A stretch of DNA of 64,000 nucleotides from contig NZ_QBFD01000022.1 of assembly GCF_003335585.1 (NCBI RefSeq), positions 193,081 through 257,080 of the forward strand, given 5' to 3'. A program made the translations under genes and the position numbers. The notes under the pieces were generated by a model, which did no database searches, was not told the origin of the DNA, and saw only the letters and a list, made by a program, of their open reading frames with translations. This document shows positions 49,123-58,696 of this stretch, one piece after another. How positions within the stretch are numbered: the first letter of the stretch is position 1; every line of letters starts with the position of its first letter. This DNA comes from Sulfitobacter sp. DFL-14 (GTDB lineage: Bacteria; Pseudomonadota; Alphaproteobacteria; Rhodobacterales; Rhodobacteraceae).

Positions 49123-49986
49123 ATGTCCCGAACAGTTCTCATTCTCGGTGCCTCGGGTTTCGCAGGCCAGGCTTTTGACCGCGCCTTTTCGGCGGATGGC
49201 TGGCGCGTCCGCCGTTTCCAGCGCGGCACCGATCCGGCACAGGCGGCGCGCGGTGCCGATCTGATCGTCAATGCCATGAACCCGCCGGATTACCACGACT
49301 GGGCGCGGCAGATCCCGAAGATCACCGAGCTTGCCATGGCTGCGGCCCGCGCCAGCGGTGCGCGGGTGCTGATCCCCGGCAACGTCTATGTCTATGGCAA
49401 TCAGCCCGGTCCCTGGTCGGCAGAGACGCCGCACCGGGCCTGCAGCCGGAAGGGGCAGATCCGCGTCGAGATGGAGGCCGCCTGGCGCGCCTCCGGCCTG
49501 CCCGTGACGATCCTGCGCGGCGGCGATTTCATTGATGACCAGCGCAGCGGTCAGGCGATCGGGCTGGTGGTGCTGAAAAAGCTGCACAAGGGCCGGATCA
49601 CGGCGATGGGCGCGCCCGGGGTCGCGCGGGCCTATGCCTATCTGCCCGATTTCGCCCGCGCGGCTGTTGCCTTGTCGAAACTGGACGATCTGCCGGTCTT
49701 TGCCGATGTCGCCCTGCCGGGGCATAGTTTCAGCATCGACGATCTGGCCCGTGAGATCACCCGCCAGAGCGGGCGGGGGATGAAGATCGGCCAGTTCCCC
49801 TGGTGGGCGCTGCGCCTGAGCGCGCCGGTCTGGGAGTTGGGGCGTGAGCTGCTTGAACAGCGCTATCTGTTCGATCATCCGCACCGTCTGTGCGGCGAGA
49901 GATTCGCGGCGCTTTGCCCGGCATTCCGGCATACGCCGTTCGCGGAAATGGTCGGGAGGCTGATTCAACTTCACGATGCGGGTTAG
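49123..49986 (+). CDS. NAD(P)-binding extended-SDR-like protein
   Basis: A 287-residue Rossmann protein; ATG 49123 follows CAGGAG. The dinucleotide motif GASGFAGQAF is at about 8-17; VLIPGNVYVYGNQPGPWSAETP near 82 holds a YxxxQ-type site instead of the classical YxxxK, so catalysis is uncertain. It resembles atypical or extended epimerase-family proteins (NmrA/YbjT-like). It is transcribed from the shared promoter region with the LysR gene. Confidence 0.82.
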   Translation: MSRTVLILGASGFAGQAFDRAFSADGWRVRRFQRGTDPAQAARGADLIVNAMNPPDYHDWARQIPKITELAMAAARASGARVLIPGNVYVYGNQPGPWSAETPHRACSRKGQIRVEMEAAWRASGLPVTILRGGDFIDDQRSGQAIGLVVLKKLHKGRITAMGAPGVARAYAYLPDFARAAVALSKLDDLPVFADVALPGHSFSIDDLAREITRQSGRGMKIGQFPWWALRLSAPVWELGRELLEQRYLFDHPHRLCGERFAALCPAFRHTPFAEMVGRLIQLHDAG

Positions 49987-50137
49987 GTGCCGGTCTGCCG
50001 GGCATCGCCCGACCTGGAGGGCGTTCCGACCTATGTGTGGCGACGAGCATCTCAACACGCGGGCGGGATTTGGCTGGGCAGAGGGTGCAAAATCGCCCTC
50101 CGTCACGCCAAAGGCGTGCCTATTCCAGTCGGCGCAA

Positions 50138-50189
50138 CTTCGGTGAGATTCTTTACAGCGCACCTTCGGTGAGATTCTTTACAGCGCAC
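50138..50189 (+). repeat. 26-bp tandem duplication
   Basis: Two exact copies of a 26-base unit starting CTTCGGTGAGATTCTTTAC (50138-50163 and 50164-50189), followed by a third partial copy of eight bases. It lies in the 265-base gap between two convergent genes, flanked by GGGCATCGCCCGACC and GGTCGGGCGATGCCC, which are a perfect inverted repeat. No gene is present in this gap. Confidence 0.75.
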
Positions 50190-50251
50190 CTTCGGTGCGA
50201 CGGGAGGTCGGGCGATGCCCGGCTTGCGCCGGGCGGGGCGGCTTGACCAAC

Positions 50252-50926
50252 CTACTCCAGCGCGGCCTTCGCGCCCTGCCGGGTGAGGGTCACATCGAAA
50301 CCGCCTGCGCTGAGCGTGATGCGTTGCAGGGTCCGGGTGGCATAGGTCAGCTGCATGCCCAGCGACTTGAACCGGAAGGGGGACAGATGCCCCGGCCCCT
50401 GCACCACGCGGTAGGACATCCTGCAGGTGACCTCGCTGCCGCTGTCGCTGCGCGCGGCGGTGGCGATGCGCACCACCCGGCGGCCGTCGTGGACGACCAT
50501 CGGCTGCGGACAGTCGCGGCCCAGCGCCAGCGCGGCAAAGGCTTCGGTCAGGGAAATCACGCCCCCTGGCACCTGCGCCACATCGCTGAGGTCCGTCGCC
50601 TCATCCGCCGGGATGACGGTGACTTCCGTCACCTGCCCCCCTGCCCGGGTCACCGCGATGTCGCGCTGCTTGCTGCCGCGGCTGCGGCTTTCGTAGCCCA
50701 CCGTCGTGCCGCGCGCCCTGGTCACCGCGTCGAAACTGCCGTCGGCCACCCCCAGCGGCGTGTTGTCCATGACCGCCAGCAGACGGCCCGCGCGCGGCCC
50801 GCCGTCAAAGGTCAGCGTGCCGATCTGGCGGTTGCCCAGCGCCATGGCAAAGCTCAGCTTTTCCGCAAGTGCCGGTCCGGCCAGCAGGCCCAGCGCGCAG
50901 GCGGTCAGGATCGCGGAACTTCTCAT
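50252..50926 (-). CDS. DUF3108 exported protein
   Basis: A 224-residue protein with a signal peptide (cleavage after ALA, near 21). The pattern KLSFAMALGNRQIGTLTFDG and LLAVMDNTPLGVADGSFDAVTRARG fits DUF3108, a beta-rich periplasmic family of unknown function. A CPQP and a RTC-type cysteine (TCRMSY) may form a disulphide. It is divergent from the cell wall hydrolase gene. Confidence 0.78.
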   Translation of the reverse strand: MRSSAILTACALGLLAGPALAEKLSFAMALGNRQIGTLTFDGGPRAGRLLAVMDNTPLGVADGSFDAVTRARGTTVGYESRSRGSKQRDIAVTRAGGQVTEVTVIPADEATDLSDVAQVPGGVISLTEAFAALALGRDCPQPMVVHDGRRVVRIATAARSDSGSEVTCRMSYRVVQGPGHLSPFRFKSLGMQLTYATRTLQRITLSAGGFDVTLTRQGAKAALE

Positions 50927-51096
50927 GCGGGGTTTCCGTTGTCAGGGGCATCAGGGGCGTCGGGTTTTGCATAAGGCAACAACGCGCCCATGGCGAGGGG
51001 GCAGGCCCCGCGCCGCAGCATTCCGCTTGCCCAGGGCGGGGCTTGCGGAATACCCTCCGCGCGACGAAAGCGAACCCAGGATGAGAGGGCTGTACG

Positions 51097-51612
51097 GTGC
51101 CGAGTTTTAGTTTGAAACGCCCGACTGGTGCCGGGCTGGCCCTGGTTGCCCTTGTCGCGGGATGCGGCAGGTCCGAAGCGCCGCCGCCCTCTGCAAGCGA
51201 TGTGGAATGCCTGGCCCGGGCGATGTATTTCGAATCGAACCGCTCCAGCCGGGACGGGATGATCGCGGTGGGCAGCGTGGTGATGAACCGGGTCGCCTCC
51301 GACGCCTTTCCCCACACGATCTGCGGCGTGGTCGGCCAGCCGAACCAGTTCGCCCCCGGCGTCATGACAAGCCCGATGGAAAGCAGGGGGGCCGCACTTG
51401 CCCGTGACACCGCCCTTGCGGTCTATCGCGGTGAGCGGCATCCGCATACCGGCGCGGCCAAGTTCTTTCACGCGGCCTGGTATCAGGCGAATTACAACAA
51501 CATCCACTATGTGGTGACCACTGGCGGCAATGCGTTCTATGAAAAGCGGCGGCCGGAGCAGGTCTCGGTCCCCTCGCCCCTGCCCCCGACGGAAGGTCTG
51601 ACCTCGGGCTAG
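51097..51612 (+). CDS. lipoprotein cell wall hydrolase (SleB-type)
   Basis: A 171-residue protein from a GTG at 51097. The signal peptide ends in lipobox LVAGC (Cys23). The rest is a hydrolase-2/SleB domain: ECLARAMYFESNRSSRDGMIAVGSVVMNRV near 38, where the Glu in YFES is the expected catalytic residue, and NQFAPGVM and AAKFFHAAWY follow. It probably cleaves peptidoglycan in the envelope. It converges on the peptide transporter genes (stops two bases apart). Confidence 0.85.
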   Translation: MPSFSLKRPTGAGLALVALVAGCGRSEAPPPSASDVECLARAMYFESNRSSRDGMIAVGSVVMNRVASDAFPHTICGVVGQPNQFAPGVMTSPMESRGAALARDTALAVYRGERHPHTGAAKFFHAAWYQANYNNIHYVVTTGGNAFYEKRRPEQVSVPSPLPPTEGLTSG

Positions 51613-51614
51613 CA

Positions 51615-52586
51615 TCAAACCTCTGCCGCAGGATCCAGCGGATTGAAGCAGGCGATTTCCCGCCCCCCCCTGTCACCGGTCAAGGCGGGCCTTTCGCGGC
51701 GGCACCGATCTGTCGCAAAGGCGCAGCGTTCGTTGAAGGCGCATCCCTTTGGCGGGTCCAGCGGATCAGGCAGTTCGACACCGGCATTCTCGGGGGCGGA
51801 GATCGGGCGGCCGACCTCCGGTGCGCTTTGGGCAAGCAGGGCGGTATAGGGGTGGCGCGGATTGGCGAAGATTTCCCGCGCCGGGCCGATTTCGACAACC
51901 GCACCGAAATAAAGCACCGCCACCCGGTCGCTGACCGCCTCGACCACCGCCAGATCGTGGCTGATGAACAGATAGGTCAGGCCGAATTCCTGCTTGAGAT
52001 CCGCCAGCAGGTTCAGCACCTGCGCCTGCACCGAGACATCCAGCGCCGAGACCGGTTCATCCAGGATCAGGATGCGCGCCCTGGCGGCCAGCGCCCGGGC
52101 GATGCCGATCCGCTGCGCCTGCCCGCCGGAGAATTCATGCGGGTAACGGTCCAGGAATTCCTCGCGCAGGTTGACGGCGGCGAAAATCTCGCTGATCCGC
52201 GCGGCGCGCTCTGCCTTGCCAAGGCGGTGCAGCCTGCGCAGCGGTGCCTCCATGATCTGCCGGATGGTCTTGCGCGGGTTCAGGCTGCTGATCGGGTCCT
52301 GGAACACGTATTGAATGCGTTTGCCAAAGATGGCGGGATCGGCGTTGTCCAGAACCGCCCCTTCGATTTCGATCTCTCCGGTGCTGGGCGGCAGGAGCCC
52401 GACAAGCATTTTCGCCAGGGTGGATTTGCCGCAGCCGGATTCGCCGACGATCCCCAGAGTCTCGCCGGTTTTGACCGTCAGATCCAGCGGCTGGACCGCA
52501 TGCACATAGGACCAGGGCGCCCCGAAGGAGCGTTTGCCGACCCGGAAGGATTTTGACAGCCCCGTGAGTTTGAGCGCATCGGTCAT
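51615..52586 (-). CDS. peptide ABC transporter ATP-binding protein (DppF/OppF type)
   Basis: A 323-residue ATPase. Walker A GESGCGKST is at 48-56, signature FSGGQAQRIGIARAL, Walker B ILILDEPVSALD, H-loop FISHDLAV and the C-terminal oligopeptide-transporter extension with CAFNERCAFATDRC (the Cys pattern of the OppF/DppF C-terminal domain). It overlaps the fused permease-ATPase gene by four bases. Confidence 0.93.
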   Translation of the reverse strand: MTDALKLTGLSKSFRVGKRSFGAPWSYVHAVQPLDLTVKTGETLGIVGESGCGKSTLAKMLVGLLPPSTGEIEIEGAVLDNADPAIFGKRIQYVFQDPISSLNPRKTIRQIMEAPLRRLHRLGKAERAARISEIFAAVNLREEFLDRYPHEFSGGQAQRIGIARALAARARILILDEPVSALDVSVQAQVLNLLADLKQEFGLTYLFISHDLAVVEAVSDRVAVLYFGAVVEIGPAREIFANPRHPYTALLAQSAPEVGRPISAPENAGVELPDPLDPPKGCAFNERCAFATDRCRRERPALTGDRGGREIACFNPLDPAAEV

Positions 52587-54462
52587 ATGCTGTGCTCCGT
52601 CACGTTTTCGGGAAAGAGACAGCGGACCCGGCGGTCCGGTCCGGTCGCAAGCAGATCAATTTGCCCCGCCCGGCAGTCCGCCTGCGCCTTGTCGCAGCGC
52701 GCGGCAAAGGCGCAGCCGGCGGGCAGGTTGTCGACGACGGGGGGCAATCCGGGAATCGCGGCCAGTTTGCGCTGGCCGCCGCCCAGGGTCGGCACGCAAT
52801 CGATCAACCGGCTGGTATAGGGGTGTTGCGGGTTGCGCAGGACGGCCCCGGTAGGCCCCTGTTCGACAATCCGGCCCGCATACATCACCGCCACGCTGTC
52901 GCAGAGCTGGCCGACCACGCCGAAGTCATGGGTGATGAAGATGATCGCCAGACCGCGTTCGCGCCTGAGATCGCTGAGAACCGAGAGGATCTGCGCCTGG
53001 ACGGTCACGTCCAGGGCGGTTGTCGGCTCATCCGCGATGATGACATCGGGGTCATTGGCCAGCGCCATGGCGATGCCGACCCGCTGCCGCATGCCGCCCG
53101 ACATTTCGTAAGGATAGCTGTCGATCCGGCTTTCCGCATTGGGAATACGCACCGATTTCAGCAGGTCGATGGCCCGGGCGCGGGCGGCGCTGCGGGGGAC
53201 CGATTCATGCGACTGGATCGCCTCGATCAATTGGTCCCCGACCCGGTAGAGCGGATGCAGGGTGGCCAGCGGGTCCTGGAAGATATAGGCCACCCGGCGG
53301 CCCCTGAGGGCGCGCAGCACCTCATAGGGCGCGCCGACAATGTCCTTGCCGTCAAAGTGGACCGCGCCGCCGGTGATGACACCGGGTGGCGAGGCGACCA
53401 GCCCCATGACGCTGAGCGCGGTGACGGATTTGCCCGATCCGCTTTCCCCGATGATGCCCAGGCAGGCGCCCTTTTTCACATGCAGATCGACACCGCCCAC
53501 GGCCTTGTACTGCCGGTCGCGGACACGGAATTCGGTTTGCAGGCCGGTGATGTCCAGCAGGCTGTCGGTGCGGGCGGCGGGCACCGCCCCCTGGCGGTCG
53601 ACCGTGGTTGCGGCCATCGGGCGGCTGAGCGCGCCGGATTTCAGGCGCGGGTCCAGCGCATCGCGGATGCCGTCGCCCAGCAGGTTGATGCCCATCACGA
53701 TGATCAGGATCATCGCACCGGGCACGATGGAGGTATGGGGGTTGGTGATCAGCGCGGAGCGTGCCTCGCCCAGCATCGAGCCGAGATCGGCCTGTGGCGG
53801 CTGCGAGCCGAGGCCGAGAAAGGACAGGCCCGCGGTTTCGAGGATCATCCAGCCGACGGTTGTGGACATGGCGATGACGATCACCGGCAGCACATTGGGC
53901 AGCACCTCGCCCAGGATGATTTCGCGGTCGCGCATCCCGGCCAGCCGGGCGGCGTCGATGAATTCCTTATGGGCGATGCCGACCGTGATGCCGCGGATGT
54001 TGCGTGCAAAGAAGGGCACGTTGACCGCCGCCACCGCGATCAGCGCGTTCATCAGGCCGGGGCCGAGGGCGGCGACAATGGCCAGCGCCAGCAGGATATA
54101 GGGAAAGGCCATCAGCATATCGACGCCGCGCATGATGATGTTGTCGGTCCTGCCCCCGAAATAGCCCGCGATGATGCCGATGGCGGAGCCCAGCGTGGCC
54201 GCGATGATCGCGGCGGCCAGCCCCATGGCGAGGCTCAGCCGGGTGCCCCAGAGCAGGCGGCTCAGCAGGTCGCGGCCCAGGTGGTCGGTGCCCAGAAGCG
54301 CGCCCTCGCTGAAGGGTGGCTTGAAGCGGTCGGCGGTCCGGGTGACATCGGGATCGGCCAGCGGCAGCAGCGGGGTCAGCAGTGCCAGCAGCACCACGAT
54401 GCCGATCATGACAAGGCCCGCCAGGGCCAGACGGTTGCGCGCCAGCAGTTTGAGAAAAGCGG

Positions 54463-54466
<4 letters not shown>
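52583..54466 (-). CDS. peptide ABC transporter permease fused to ATPase (DppC-DppD)
   Basis: A 627-residue single reading frame. The N-terminal 290 residues are a six-helix DppC-type permease with the EAA-like loop AARLAGMRDREIILGEVLPN near 170. From about 305 an ABC ATPase follows with Walker A GESGSGKSV near 341, signature MSGGMRQRVGIAMAL and Walker B VIIADEPTTALD, then the Cys-rich C-terminus (CAFAARCDKAQADC). The domains are separate proteins in most operons. The fusion is intact and joins flush without a gap. Confidence 0.9.
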
Positions 54467-55410
<944 letters not shown>

Positions 55411-55483
55411 GGGCGGCTCCGTCGGGTTGTTGCGGCCCCCTGAGCGGGGCCGCAACGGGTCAGATCACGTCCTGGTCACGTCA

Positions 55484-57058
55484 TCACTTCTTGGTCACGT
55501 CATCCAGAAGCAGGAAGAACGAGGGTTGCAGCGAAAATCCTTCGACGCGGTCGGAGGTGACGGCATTCTGTTTCCAGTTCGCCACAAAGACCCATGGCGC
55601 GTCTTCCTGCACGATCACCTGCATCTGCTGGTAGAGGCGCGCACGCTCGGCCTGATCGGTCTCGGCGCGGGCGGCGTCCAGCAGCTTGTCCACCTCCGGG
55701 TTGGAGTAATAGCCGGAGTTGAAGCCGCCCTTGTCCGGCCATGCCTCGGTGCGCAGCGCGAGGAAGGGCAGCGTGTCGGGGTCATTGGTCATCCAGGCCA
55801 TTTCGGCCATGTCCGCCTTGCCCTCCAGACCGGGGTTCACATTGCCCAGAAAGGTGTTCCATTCGTAGGTTTCGATGCTGACCTTCAGGCCCACGGCCTC
55901 AAGATCGGCCTGGATCGCCGTGCCCATCGACACCGGGTCCAGCATGCCGGAGCCGCCTTCGGTCACGTAGAAGGTCAGTTCGGCCCCTTCCGCACCGGCC
56001 TCTGCCAGCAGGGCGCGGGCGCGGTCGGGGTCATAGGGATAAGGCTCCAGATCGGGGTTATAGGCCCAGGCGAAGGCGGGCGGGGTCGGGCCCGCCGCAA
56101 CCTCGGCGGTGCCTTCGAGCACGTCATTGACGATGGCCTCCTTGTTGATCGCATAGTTTGCCGCCTGCCGGACACGGACATCCGCAAAGGGGCCTTCCTT
56201 GGCATTCAGGATCAGGAACCAGACATGCGGGCCCGCCTGTTCAAAGACGGAATAGCTGTCGCCCTGGAATTCGCTGAGCGCGACGGGCGGGACTTCGACC
56301 ATCAGGTCGATGCCGCCGGCCAGCATTTCGGCGGTGCGGGTATTGGCATCGGTGATCGGGCGGAACACGACCGCCTCCAGCCCCGGCGCGCCGTCCCAGT
56401 AGCCGGGGTTGGCCTGCACCACCACCGCTTCGTTGCTGCGCCATTCGCCGAATTTGAAGGCGCCGGTGCCGGAGGGGTTGCGCCCGAAATCCGCGCCATG
56501 TTGTTCGACCGCTGCGGGCGAGACGATCAGACCGGTGGGATAGGCAAGGTTCGACAGGAAGGGCGCATAGGGCGCGTTCAGCGTGAAGGAGACCGTCATC
56601 GGGTCAATGACTTCGACCGATTCCACGGCGGAAAAGAAGAACGCGAGCGGAAACGGGCCGGTGTCATGGAAGGGGTGGGATTCGTCCAGGATACGGTCGA
56701 AGTTGAATTTGACCGCCTCGGCGTCGAAGGCGCTGCCATCGTGGAAGCTGACCCCCTCGCGCAGGGTGAAGGTATAGACGGTGCCATCCTCGGAAATGGT
56801 CCAGTCGGTGGCAAGGGCGGGTTCGACCTCAAGCGTGCCGTCCTTGTAGCGGACCAGCCCGTCATAGACATTCATCAGGATGCGGAAATCGTTGACGGCG
56901 GTGACGGCGGCGGGATCGAGCGATTTGGGTTCGGCGATCTGGCCCACGATCAGGACGTTTTCGGGGGTCTGCGCGGTTGCGCCGCCTGCCGACAGGGCCA
57001 GCGCCGAGGCCGCGGTCGCCGCCAGCAGGGCACGTCGGGTGAGGGTCAGGAAAGTCAT
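55484..57058 (-). CDS. peptide ABC transporter substrate-binding protein (DppA type)
   Basis: A 524-residue family-5 periplasmic binding protein; ATG 57058 follows GAGAGGA. The signal peptide ends near ATAQ (residue 30). VLIVGQIAEPKSLDPAAVTAVND near 35 and YTFTLREGVSFHDGSAFDAEAVKFNFDRI near 96 are the family signatures. The ligand may be a peptide or an N-acyl/carbamoyl amino acid given the downstream amidase. It is the first gene of the operon, and an AT-rich operator lies between it and the divergent DUF1028 gene. Confidence 0.92.
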   Translation of the reverse strand: MTFLTLTRRALLAATAASALALSAGGATAQTPENVLIVGQIAEPKSLDPAAVTAVNDFRILMNVYDGLVRYKDGTLEVEPALATDWTISEDGTVYTFTLREGVSFHDGSAFDAEAVKFNFDRILDESHPFHDTGPFPLAFFFSAVESVEVIDPMTVSFTLNAPYAPFLSNLAYPTGLIVSPAAVEQHGADFGRNPSGTGAFKFGEWRSNEAVVVQANPGYWDGAPGLEAVVFRPITDANTRTAEMLAGGIDLMVEVPPVALSEFQGDSYSVFEQAGPHVWFLILNAKEGPFADVRVRQAANYAINKEAIVNDVLEGTAEVAAGPTPPAFAWAYNPDLEPYPYDPDRARALLAEAGAEGAELTFYVTEGGSGMLDPVSMGTAIQADLEAVGLKVSIETYEWNTFLGNVNPGLEGKADMAEMAWMTNDPDTLPFLALRTEAWPDKGGFNSGYYSNPEVDKLLDAARAETDQAERARLYQQMQVIVQEDAPWVFVANWKQNAVTSDRVEGFSLQPSFFLLLDDVTKK

Positions 57059-57083
57059 GGCGTATCCTCTCTGTTTCATCTTA

Positions 57084-57125
57084 TTTATCATTATAAATTG
57101 AATTTGGCCAAATTATCATGATAAA
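57084..57125. promoter_or_regulatory. AT-rich palindromes between dppA-like and DUF1028 genes
   Basis: TTTATCATTATAAATT at 57084-57099 and TTATCATGATAA at 57113-57124. The first differs by one base from TTTATCATAATAAATT at 58671-58686, between the GntR gene and the amidohydrolase. Two close sites in a divergent promoter region strongly suggest an operator of that GntR regulator. Confidence 0.7.
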
Positions 57126-57153
57126 TACAAGTTAAATGTGCCGGGGCCGCCTC

Positions 57154-57819
57154 ATGACGTTTTCCATTCTGACATATGACAAAAAAACAGGCGTTTACGC
57201 AGGTGCGGCGGCGACGGGCAGCCTCTGTGTCGGGGGCTGGGTGCTGCGCGGTGACATCGAATCAGGGCTCTGTGCCTCGCAGGGCACCGCGCCCAGCACC
57301 TTCTGGCGCGACGATGCGATGCGGCGGTTGCATGGGGGTGCCGGGGCCGCGGATGTGGTTGCCGCGCTGACCGGGGAGGACACCGGCCGGGACCACCGGC
57401 AATTGGCGGTGCTTGACAGAACCGGTGCCACCGCAGGGTTCACCGGCGCGGCCAGTGTTCCCTATGCCGGTTTCATCGCCGCCCCGGAGCTGATTGTTGC
57501 GGGCAACATGATCAGGTCGCGTGGGGTTCTGGAGGCCGCTGCCGCCGCTTTTGCCACGCGGGAGGCCACGCCGGCCGAGCGGCTTGTCGCCGCCCTGCGC
57601 GCCGGTGAGGCGGCGGGATCGGATGTGCGCGGCCTGCAATCTGCCGCGCTTCTGGTTCTGAGCCCGGTTGCGCCGCCCATCGACCTGCGGATTGATGACA
57701 GCGCCCGCCCGCTGGATGATCTTGCAGCGCTATATGCCAGGGTGAGCGCGCCGCCCTATGTCACCTGGCTGGATGAGGCGCCCGTTGCGGTGGACCGCAG
57801 CCGCGCGCCGCAGTCGTAA
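57154..57819 (+). CDS. DUF1028 protein (predicted Ntn-hydrolase fold)
   Basis: A 221-residue DUF1028 protein from ATG 57154: MTFSILTYDKKTGVYAGAAATG at the N-terminus, GLCASQGTAPSTFWRDDAM near 48, and VAGNMIRSRGVLEAAAAAF near 121. The family is grouped with Ntn hydrolases and is repeatedly found beside amidohydrolases and peptide transporters. Its substrate is not known. It is divergent from the dppA-type gene and next to the GntR gene. Confidence 0.85.
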   Translation: MTFSILTYDKKTGVYAGAAATGSLCVGGWVLRGDIESGLCASQGTAPSTFWRDDAMRRLHGGAGAADVVAALTGEDTGRDHRQLAVLDRTGATAGFTGAASVPYAGFIAAPELIVAGNMIRSRGVLEAAAAAFATREATPAERLVAALRAGEAAGSDVRGLQSAALLVLSPVAPPIDLRIDDSARPLDDLAALYARVSAPPYVTWLDEAPVAVDRSRAPQS

Positions 57820-57838
57820 GTCAGGTGCGAAACCCCGT

Positions 57839-58627
57839 CTATTCGGCCATGAATTCGCGGGTGATGCGCATTTCCTGAGCGTTCATCAGCCGTTCGGCCC
57901 CTTCCATATGCGAGGTCATGATGGCATGGGCGCGCCGGCCATCGCCCAGGGTCAGCGCCTCCACCAGTTCGATCTGATGTCGGCGGCCACGCTCCCAAAG
58001 CTCCCGGTTGGGCGTGGCATAGAGGCGGCGGTGCACTGTCAGGTCAGAGAGGATGCGCGCCATGAAGGAGATCAGGAAGCCCATCAGCTGGTTGCCGGCG
58101 GCATCGGCCAGCCGGGCGTGGAAGGCGAGCGAAGAGATATGCTGTTGCTTTTCCTCTTCGGCTGTCTGCGCCGGTTCGGGGTATCTGTGCGCCATCTCGC
58201 GCAGTTCGGCCAATGTCTCGTCCGAGAGGTTTCCGGCCAGCCCGGCGGCGAGGGCCGGTTCCACCAGCTTGCGCATCTCGTAGATGTCCGAAAGCGACAG
58301 GTCCTTGAAGTAAAAGTAGTTTCCAAGCAGGGACATCGCCCGGTCCTTGCTGACCTCGCCCACCGCGCTGCCGCCGCCGGGGCCGGTCTTGGTCACGATC
58401 AGGCCCTGGGCCTCCAGAATGCGCATCGCCTCGCGCACGGTTCCCTTGGAGACGCCGAATTCTGCGATCATCGCCGCCTCGTTCGGCAGCTTGTCGCCCT
58501 TTTGCATGTCACGTTCGACCACCCAGCGTTTGATCTGATCCGCGACCTGAACGGGGCGCGACCGTTTCTGCGCCCGGGGCGCATCGGTGATCTTGGGATC
58601 GGAGGGGCGGGCGGCGGTTTGCTTCAT
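57839..58627 (-). CDS. GntR-family regulator, FCD (FadR-like) type
   Basis: A 262-residue protein. The winged helix-turn-helix (about 30-97) contains LPNEAAMIAEFGVSKGTVREAMRILEAQGLI, followed by an all-helical FCD ligand domain with DIYEMRKLVEPALAAGLAGN and HARLADAAGNQ. It is the likely repressor of the transporter, DUF1028 and amidase genes on both sides; near-identical palindromes lie upstream of each. Ligands are probably organic acids or amino-acid derivatives. Confidence 0.88.
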   Translation of the reverse strand: MKQTAARPSDPKITDAPRAQKRSRPVQVADQIKRWVVERDMQKGDKLPNEAAMIAEFGVSKGTVREAMRILEAQGLIVTKTGPGGGSAVGEVSKDRAMSLLGNYFYFKDLSLSDIYEMRKLVEPALAAGLAGNLSDETLAELREMAHRYPEPAQTAEEEKQQHISSLAFHARLADAAGNQLMGFLISFMARILSDLTVHRRLYATPNRELWERGRRHQIELVEALTLGDGRRAHAIMTSHMEGAERLMNAQEMRITREFMAE

Positions 58628-58670
58628 GACATTTGTCTAGACGAGGGCTGGAGTCTTGTGTAGCTCATAA

Positions 58671-58686
58671 TTTATCATAATAAATT
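58671..58686. promoter_or_regulatory. AT-rich palindrome between the GntR and amidohydrolase genes
   Basis: TTTATCATAATAAATT, a near-perfect palindrome matching the site at 57084-57099 except for one base. It is 43 bases upstream of the GntR ATG and 10 bases from the amidase start, so GntR binding here would autoregulate and block the amidase gene. Confidence 0.7.
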
Positions 58687-58696
58687 CAGGATGCCT

